Source of the DNA: Pantoea wallisii
Lineage (GTDB): Bacteria; Pseudomonadota; Gammaproteobacteria; Enterobacterales; Enterobacteriaceae
Direction: 5' to 3'
Length of the DNA: 34,357 nucleotides
Assembly (NCBI RefSeq): GCF_002095485.1
Contig: NZ_MLFS01000052.1
Location: forward strand, 1-34,357
A program made the translations under genes and the position numbers. Positions 29,217-34,357 of this stretch are shown piece after piece. A model generated the notes under the pieces. That model was not told the origin of the DNA. It did not search any database and saw only the letters and a list, made by a program, of their open reading frames with translations. Position 1 is the stretch's first letter; every line of letters starts with the position of its first letter.

Positions 29217-30227
29217 ATGTCTGACGGCTGGAATATTGCGCTACTGGGCGCGACAGGCGCAGTAGGGAACGCTTTACTGGAACTGCTGGCGGAACGCCAT
29301 TTCCCGGTTGGTGAATTGTATCTGCTGGCGAGCGAAAACGGCGCGGGTGAGAGCATCCGTTTTGAGGGCCGTTCGCTACGCGTGCAGGATGCGGCGGAAT
29401 TTGACTGGACGCAGGCGCAGCTGGCGTTCTTTGTGGCCGGACGTGAGGCGTCAGCGCGCTATGCCGAAGAGGCAGCCAGCCAGGGCTGTATCGTTATTGA
29501 CAGCAGCGACCTGTTCGCGCTGGAGCCGGATGTGCCGCTGGTGGTGCCTGATGTCAATCCGCAGGTGATGGCCGACTATCGCAACCGCAACATTATTACC
29601 GTTGCTGATGCGCTGGTGAGCCAGCTGTTAAGCGCCATCAAACCGCTGGTAGATACCGCGGGGCTGGGTCGCCTGCAGGTGACGAATCTGGTTTCGGCCT
29701 CCAGCCATGGCAAAGCCGCTGTGGATGGGCTGGCCGGTGAGAGCGCGCGTTTGCTGAACGGCGTACCAGCTGATGAGCACTATTTTGGCCGCCAGCTGGC
29801 GTTTAACCTGCTGCCGCAGCAGGTGGATAGCCTGGGCAGCGTGGAGAGCGAGCGTCGTCTGGTTGATCAGGTGCGCAAAGTGCTGCAGGACGAAGGGCTG
29901 CCGATTGCGGTCAGCAGCGTGCAGGCGCCGGTGTTCTACGGCAACGCGCAGATTGTCTATATCGAGAACCTGCGCCCGTTGTCTGCCGAAGAGGCGCGTG
30001 ACGAACTGGCGCGTGCGGAGGATATCAATCTGAGTGAAGAGGGCGAATACCCGACTCAGGTCAGCGATGCTTCCGGTAACGAAACGCTGAGCATTGGCAG
30101 CGTGCGTAACGATTACGGCGTCCCGGAGCTGCTGCAGTTCTGGTCGGTTGCCGACAACATCCGCTTCGGCGGCGCGCTGATGGCGGTGAAAACGGCGGAG
30201 AAGCTGGTGCAGGAGTATCTCTGGTAA
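29217..30227 (+). CDS. usg: USG-1 protein, aspartate-semialdehyde dehydrogenase paralogue
   Basis: The 336-residue product matches E. coli Usg (337), a homologue of aspartate-semialdehyde dehydrogenase found beside truA. The nucleotide-binding [14 protein letters not shown] (residues 11-24) is kept. Where true dehydrogenases have the catalytic cysteine (NPNCTT), this protein reads TVADALVSQ, with alanine at residue 132 in the cysteine position, so it is unlikely to act as a dehydrogenase. The cellular role is unknown. A GGAG lies upstream of ATG 29217. Its stop codon overlaps the truA start in TAATG, which implies coupled translation. Confidence 0.94.
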   Translation: MSDGWNIALLGATGAVGNALLELLAERHFPVGELYLLASENGAGESIRFEGRSLRVQDAAEFDWTQAQLAFFVAGREASARYAEEAASQGCIVIDSSDLFALEPDVPLVVPDVNPQVMADYRNRNIITVADALVSQLLSAIKPLVDTAGLGRLQVTNLVSASSHGKAAVDGLAGESARLLNGVPADEHYFGRQLAFNLLPQQVDSLGSVESERRLVDQVRKVLQDEGLPIAVSSVQAPVFYGNAQIVYIENLRPLSAEEARDELARAEDINLSEEGEYPTQVSDASGNETLSIGSVRNDYGVPELLQFWSVADNIRFGGALMAVKTAEKLVQEYLW

Positions 30228-31039
30228 TGTTGGCGGAAGGGACCACGTTTAAGCTGGCGTTAGGCATTGAGTATGACGGCAGCCGTTACTATGGCTGGCA
30301 GCGCCAGAATGAAGTGCGCAGCGTGCAGGAGAAGCTGGAGAAGGCGCTGTCAAAGGTGGCGAACCACGCTGTCAGCGTGTTTTGTGCCGGACGCACCGAC
30401 GCCGGCGTGCACGGCACCGGGCAGGTGGTGCATTTCGAAACCACCTCACAGCGCGCTGACAGCGCCTGGACGCTGGGCGTGAACGCCAATCTGCCGGATG
30501 ATATCGCCGTGCGCTGGGTGAAAGCGGTACCGGAGACGTTTCATGCGCGCTTCAGCGCCACGGCGCGGCGCTATCGCTACGTGATTTACAACCAGCGGCT
30601 GCGCCCGGCCATTCTCGGCAAGGGCATCACCCATTTTTATCATCCGCTGGATGCTGAAAAGATGCAGCGCGCCGGGCAGTGCCTGATTGGCGAGAATGAC
30701 TTTACCTCGTTTCGCGCCGTGCAGTGTCAGTCGCGCACACCGTGGCGCAACGTGATGCACCTGAACGTGACGCGTCAGGGGCCCTACGTGATTGTGGATA
30801 TCAAAGCCAACGCCTTTGTGCATCACATGGTGCGCAATATTGTGGGCAGCCTGATGGAGATCGGCACCGGCAATCAGCCAGAAACGTGGATGGCTGAGCT
30901 GCTGGCGGCCAAAGATCGCACCCTGGCGGCGGCCACGGCCAAAGCCGAAGGGTTGTATCTGGTGGCGGTAGACTATCCCGCTCACTTTGCGTTACCTCAG
31001 CCTGCGCCGGGACCGTTGTTCCTCGCGGATTCATTTTAA
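30227..31039 (+). CDS. truA: tRNA pseudouridine(38-40) synthase TruA
   Basis: TruA isomerises uridine to pseudouridine at positions 38, 39 and 40 in the anticodon arm of many tRNAs. The 270-residue protein has the E. coli length, with catalytic Asp58 in [11 protein letters not shown] and the conserved [25 protein letters not shown] and [17 protein letters not shown] blocks. The extreme N-terminus (MLAEGTTFK) differs from E. coli, but the one-base overlap with the usg stop supports ATG 30227. It is followed 27 bases later by dedA. Confidence 0.97.
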   Translation: MLAEGTTFKLALGIEYDGSRYYGWQRQNEVRSVQEKLEKALSKVANHAVSVFCAGRTDAGVHGTGQVVHFETTSQRADSAWTLGVNANLPDDIAVRWVKAVPETFHARFSATARRYRYVIYNQRLRPAILGKGITHFYHPLDAEKMQRAGQCLIGENDFTSFRAVQCQSRTPWRNVMHLNVTRQGPYVIVDIKANAFVHHMVRNIVGSLMEIGTGNQPETWMAELLAAKDRTLAAATAKAEGLYLVAVDYPAHFALPQPAPGPLFLADSF

Positions 31040-31066
31040 TCGGAAAGTGTCAGGGAGTTAGCTGTT

Positions 31067-31729
31067 ATGGAGTTTGTCCACTTTATTGTCGATTTTATTC
31101 TGCACATTGATGTGCACCTGGCCGAACTGGTCGCGCAGTACGGCATCTGGATCTACGCCATTCTGTTCCTGATCCTGTTCTGTGAAACCGGGCTGGTGGT
31201 GACGCCGTTCCTGCCGGGCGATTCGCTGCTGTTTGTTGCCGGTGCGCTGGCTGCGCTGCCGGGCAACGATCTTAACGTGCATCTGATGGTGACGCTGCTG
31301 GTGATCGCCGCCATTCTGGGCGATGCGGTGAACTACACCATCGGCCGGCTGTTTGGTGAGAAGCTGTTCAGCAATCCGAACTCCAGAATTTTCCGTCGCA
31401 GCTACCTGGATAAAACTCACGCCTTTTACGATCGTCACGGCGGCAAAACCATTATACTTGCGCGCTTTGTGCCAATCGTGCGAACCTTTGCCCCCTTCGT
31501 GGCGGGAATGGGACACATGTCTTATCGCCACTTCGCGCTCTTTAACGTAACGGGTGCGCTGCTGTGGGTGCTGCTGTTCTCTTATGCGGGTTATCTGTTT
31601 GGTGACCTGCCCGTGGTACAGGAGAACCTCAAACTGCTGATTGTCGGCATCATTGTGGTTTCCATACTGCCAGGCGTTATTGAAGTGTGGCGTCACCGCC
31701 GCCAGGCGCGTCAGCAGAAGCCGCAGTAA
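31067..31729 (+). CDS. dedA: DedA-family inner-membrane protein
   Basis: A 220-residue inner-membrane protein (E. coli DedA 219) of the DedA/SNARE-associated superfamily, whose members act in envelope homeostasis, proton-motive force maintenance and undecaprenyl-phosphate or phospholipid translocation. The family motifs [26 protein letters not shown] and [24 protein letters not shown] are present, including the membrane-embedded acidic residue and the conserved arginines. The C-terminus is basic. AGGGAG precedes the ATG. It sits between truA and accD, as in E. coli. Confidence 0.95.
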   Translation: MEFVHFIVDFILHIDVHLAELVAQYGIWIYAILFLILFCETGLVVTPFLPGDSLLFVAGALAALPGNDLNVHLMVTLLVIAAILGDAVNYTIGRLFGEKLFSNPNSRIFRRSYLDKTHAFYDRHGGKTIILARFVPIVRTFAPFVAGMGHMSYRHFALFNVTGALLWVLLFSYAGYLFGDLPVVQENLKLLIVGIIVVSILPGVIEVWRHRRQARQQKPQ

Positions 31730-31793
31730 GCGGGTTACCAGATTTTTATCCACAGCGTGAACGGGTTGTGGTTTAATGAGCGACATTTACGGC

Positions 31794-31815
31794 CTGCTGA
31801 AGGTGATTTCAGCAG
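31794..31815 (+). promoter_or_regulatory. Hairpin in the accD 5' leader
   Basis: CTGCTGAA (31794-31801) and TTCAGCAG (31808-31815) form a perfect eight-pair stem with a six-base loop, 46 bases before the accD start codon. No T-run follows, so it is not a simple terminator. E. coli carboxyltransferase is reported to bind its own accA and accD mRNAs, so a regulatory role is conceivable but untested here. Confidence 0.5.
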
Positions 31816-31861
31816 TAACGACAAGACTGGACCAGGTCAGCATTAAACAGAAAGGTCATCA

Positions 31862-32770
31862 ATGAGCTGGATTGAACGCATACTGAATAAAAGCACTACC
31901 ACACCTTCGCGCAAAGCCAGCATCCCGGAAGGGGTGTGGACGAAATGCGATAGCTGTGGTCAGGTGCTGTACCGCGCCGAGCTGGAGCGCAACCTTGAAG
32001 TCTGCCCGAAGTGCGACCACCACATGCGTATGCATGCGCGCGAGCGTCTGCATAGCCTGATGGATGAAGGGTCAATGGTAGAGCTGGGTAGCGAGCTGGA
32101 ACCCAAAGACCTGCTCAAGTTCCGCGACTCGAAGAAGTACAAAGATCGTCTGGTGGCGGCACAGAAAGACACCGGCGAGAAAGATGCGCTGATCGTCATG
32201 AAAGGCCAGCTGCACGGTATGCCGGTAGTGGCTGCTGCGTTTGAGTTCGCCTTTATGGGCGGCTCCATGGGCTCGGTAGTGGGTGCGCGTTTTGTGCGTG
32301 CCGTAGAGCAGGCGCTGGAAGATAACTGCCCGCTGATCTGCTTCTCCGCCAGTGGCGGGGCGCGTATGCAGGAGGCGCTGCAGTCGCTGATGCAGATGGC
32401 AAAAACCAGCGCTGCGCTGGCGAAGATGCAGGAGCGCGGTTTGCCGTATATCTCCGTGCTGACCGACCCGACCATGGGCGGCGTCTCGGCCAGCTTTGCG
32501 ATGCTGGGCGATCTCAACGTGGCGGAACCGAAAGCGCTGATTGGCTTTGCCGGTCCACGCGTTATCGAGCAGACCGTGCGTGAAAAACTGCCGCCGGGCT
32601 TCCAGCGCAGTGAGTTTCTGATTGAGAAGGGCGCGATCGACATGATCATCCGTCGTCCGGAAATGCGCTTTAAGCTGGCAAGCCTGCTGGCGAAAATGAT
32701 GAACCTGCCGGCGCCGCTGCAGGATGGTGATCAGTCAACCACGGCTGAGCCGGAGAGCAACGAAGCCTGA
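31862..32770 (+). CDS. accD: Acetyl-CoA carboxylase carboxyltransferase subunit beta AccD
   Basis: AccD forms the carboxyltransferase with AccA and moves carboxyl from biotin to acetyl-CoA, giving malonyl-CoA for fatty acid synthesis. The 302-residue protein (E. coli 304) begins with the zinc ribbon CDSC...CPKC (cysteines 29, 32, 48 and 51). The crotonase-like carboxyltransferase fold follows, with [23 protein letters not shown] and the [21 protein letters not shown] blocks. The acidic C-terminus is variable. It has a hairpin-bearing leader of 132 bases after dedA and a terminator before folC. Confidence 0.97.
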   Translation: MSWIERILNKSTTTPSRKASIPEGVWTKCDSCGQVLYRAELERNLEVCPKCDHHMRMHARERLHSLMDEGSMVELGSELEPKDLLKFRDSKKYKDRLVAAQKDTGEKDALIVMKGQLHGMPVVAAAFEFAFMGGSMGSVVGARFVRAVEQALEDNCPLICFSASGGARMQEALQSLMQMAKTSAALAKMQERGLPYISVLTDPTMGGVSASFAMLGDLNVAEPKALIGFAGPRVIEQTVREKLPPGFQRSEFLIEKGAIDMIIRRPEMRFKLASLLAKMMNLPAPLQDGDQSTTAEPESNEA

Positions 32771-32780
32771 CAGGCAACCG

Positions 32781-32806
32781 AAAGGCGCATATTGATGCGC
32801 CTTTTT
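32781..32806 (+). terminator. Terminator after accD
   Basis: A ten-pair stem, AAAGGCGCAT (32781-32790) with ATGCGCCTTT (32795-32804), has a four-base loop and runs into T residues to 32806. It lies ten bases after the accD stop and about 35 before folC, so folC must rely on read-through or its own promoter. Confidence 0.88.
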
Positions 32807-32841
32807 ATTCATGCACTACACCGTAAAGAGCGAACGGGCAC

Positions 32842-34110
32842 ATGGACACTCTTCACCTCCCTCAAGCCACGTCGCCTTTGGCCACGTGGCTTCATTATCT
32901 TGAAAATCTGCACGCTCAGGCTATTGAACTCGGCCTGGATCGTATTCAGCGCGTCGCTGCACGCCTCGACCTGCTAAAACCCGCTCCGTTTATCTTTACC
33001 GTCGCCGGAACGAACGGCAAAGGCACCACCTGCCGCACGCTGGAGACCTTGCTAATGGCGGCGGGGTATCGCGTTGGCGTCTACAGCTCGCCGCACCTGG
33101 TGCGTTACACCGAGCGCGTTCGCGTACAGGGCGCTGAGCTGGATGAAGCGCTGCACAGCGCCAGCTTTGCCGCAATTGAGGCCGGACGCGGCGATATCTC
33201 GCTGACCTACTTTGAATTTGGCACGCTCTCCGCGTTCAACCTGTTCCGTGAAGCGCAACTTGATGTGGTGATCCTCGAAGTCGGGCTGGGTGGACGGCTG
33301 GACGCCACCAACATTGTTGACGCCGATGTCGCGGTGATCACCAGCATCGCGCTCGACCACACCGACTGGCTGGGCCCGGACCGGGAGAGTATCGGCCGGG
33401 AAAAAGCGGGCGTGTTCCGCGCAGGCAAACCGGCGGTGGTGGGCGAAGCGGATATGCCGCACACCATCGCTGAGGTCGCAGCGGAGAAGGGCGCGCAGCT
33501 GCTGCAGGTGAACCGCGACTGGCAGTGGCAGCAGCAGGCCAGCAGCTGGTCGCTGCAGGATGCGCACGGCGCGCTGTGTGACCTGCCGCTGACGCAGGTA
33601 CCATTACCCAACGCAGCCACCGCGCTGACCGCACTGCGCGCATCGGGTCTCAACGTCAGTGAGGCAGTTATCCGTGCGCATCTGCCGCTGGCGATGTTAC
33701 CGGGGCGCTTTCAGACGGTGAGCGAATCGCCGCGCGTCATTCTGGATGTCGCTCACAATCCCCATGCCGCGCACTACCTGGCGTCACGCCTGGCAGAGCT
33801 GCCGAAAAGTGGCACCGTGCATGCGGTAGTGGGCATGCTGCATGACAAAGATATCGCCGGGACGCTGGCCGCGCTGGCGCCACAGGTTGATCGCTGGCAC
33901 TGCGCGCCGCTTGAGGGCCCGCGCGGCGCCACCGCAGACGAGCTGATAGCGCATCTTGCTGAGGCGGCGGCTTATGCCAGCGTCGGGGCAGCGTGGCAGG
34001 CGGCGCGTCAGCAGGCGCGTCCGGAAGATCTCATTCTGGTGTGTGGTTCGTTCCACACGGTGGCACAGGTTATGGAATTGATGGCAGCGGAGAACGGCAG
34101 TGGCAAGTAA
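32842..34110 (+). CDS. folC: Bifunctional dihydrofolate synthase/folylpolyglutamate synthase FolC
   Basis: FolC joins glutamate to dihydropteroate to make dihydrofolate and then lengthens the polyglutamate tail of folates, using ATP. The 422-residue protein has the E. coli length. The Mur-ligase-type P-loop GTNGKGT is at residues 56-62, followed by YSSPHLVRYTERVRV, EVGLGGRLDATN, SIALDHTDWLG and the C-terminal domain with DVAHNPHAAHYLA. The stop overlaps the dedD start by 11 bases, indicating co-transcription, as in E. coli folC-dedD. Confidence 0.97.
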   Translation: MDTLHLPQATSPLATWLHYLENLHAQAIELGLDRIQRVAARLDLLKPAPFIFTVAGTNGKGTTCRTLETLLMAAGYRVGVYSSPHLVRYTERVRVQGAELDEALHSASFAAIEAGRGDISLTYFEFGTLSAFNLFREAQLDVVILEVGLGGRLDATNIVDADVAVITSIALDHTDWLGPDRESIGREKAGVFRAGKPAVVGEADMPHTIAEVAAEKGAQLLQVNRDWQWQQQASSWSLQDAHGALCDLPLTQVPLPNAATALTALRASGLNVSEAVIRAHLPLAMLPGRFQTVSESPRVILDVAHNPHAAHYLASRLAELPKSGTVHAVVGMLHDKDIAGTLAALAPQVDRWHCAPLEGPRGATADELIAHLAEAAAYASVGAAWQAARQQARPEDLILVCGSFHTVAQVMELMAAENGSGK

Positions 34111-34357
34111 GTTTCAGAACCGTTTAGTCGGAACCGTCATTCTGGTGGCGATTGGCGTCATCGTATTGCCGGGTCTGCTGGATGGTAAGAAAAAGCACTA
34201 TAAAGAGGAGTTCGCGGCCATCCCGCTGGTCCCTAAACCGGATGACCAGCAGGACAGTGAAATGGTGCCGCCGGTAACGCAGCCCCTGCCGTCGCAGCCG
34301 CCGGAAGGCGCAGGCAGCGCGCAGCAGAATCCGGCCAGTACGCCGGCCCAGAGCACC
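34100..34357 (+). CDS. dedD: Cell division protein DedD (N-terminal part, runs off the window)
   Basis: The first 86 residues of DedD, a septal-ring inner-membrane protein whose C-terminal SPOR domain (outside the window) binds denuded peptidoglycan. The N-terminus MASKFQNRLVGT and membrane segment VILVAIGVIVLPGLL, then GKKKHYKEEFAAIPLVPKP, match E. coli DedD nearly residue for residue. The visible end is the start of the proline/glutamine-rich periplasmic linker. The start is GTG at 34100, seven bases after GGAG and inside the folC end. The gene is cut only by the window edge. Confidence 0.95.
   Translation, partial: MASKFQNRLVGTVILVAIGVIVLPGLLDGKKKHYKEEFAAIPLVPKPDDQQDSEMVPPVTQPLPSQPPEGAGSAQQNPASTPAQST

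Noticed and set aside
31746..31754. TTATCCACA, a perfect DnaA box, between dedA and accD
   Set aside because: About one such match is expected by chance in a window of this size, and no cluster of boxes or AT-rich unwinding region accompanies it.
31750..31771. CCACA/TGTGG inverted repeat after dedA as a terminator
   Set aside because: Five pairs with a 12-base loop and only three Ts are too weak to support a terminator.

Overview
The window is a stretch of enterobacterial chromosome. Gene order, gene lengths and protein sequences follow the E. coli/Salmonella fadL-to-dedD segment closely. The high GC content, the long GC-rich codon runs and the presence of a tricarboxylate transport locus and an invasin-like adhesin suggest a member of the Erwiniaceae (Pantoea/Erwinia/Mixta type). 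That genus-level guess is inference; Enterobacterales is secure.

Layout. Positions 1-142 hold a degenerate intergenic repeat. At 143-5687 lie fadL (leftward) and yfcZ, fadI and fadJ (rightward), a fatty-acid uptake and oxidation block with three FadR-like operators. At 5883-7036 are sixA and the convergent smrB. At 7191-10895 are prmB, aroC, mepA and yfcA in one tight operon. epmC and yfcL follow, then mnmC (leftward) and fabB (rightward, with a combined FadR/FabR-type promoter). yfcJ and flk, both broken by one-base frameshifts, end this conserved part.

Between flk and pdxB, which are neighbours in E. coli K-12, sit about 10 kb of accessory genes: tctCBA (tricarboxylate uptake, leftward), the divergent tctD and tctE (two-component system; tctE frameshifted), a 998-residue invasin/intimin-type adhesin, and an EamA exporter diverging from an AraC-type regulator gene (frameshifted). 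The core then resumes with pdxB, usg, truA, dedA, accD, folC and the start of dedD.

How the genes work together. FadL imports long-chain fatty acids, and FadI/FadJ degrade them. FadR sites at fadL and fadI, and a FadR-plus-FabR site at fabB, tie degradation to unsaturated fatty acid synthesis; accD supplies malonyl-CoA. tctCBA/tctDE should bring in citrate-like acids, but the sensor kinase is interrupted here.

I see no CRISPR array, insertion sequence, tRNA or rRNA, and no convincing wholly new system. The points most worth a second look are the four single-base frameshifts, all in dispensable genes between 15.4 and 27.9 kb, the adhesin's low-GC lectin-like tip with a possible RcsAB box upstream, and the 11-bp-period direct repeat between tctC and tctD.
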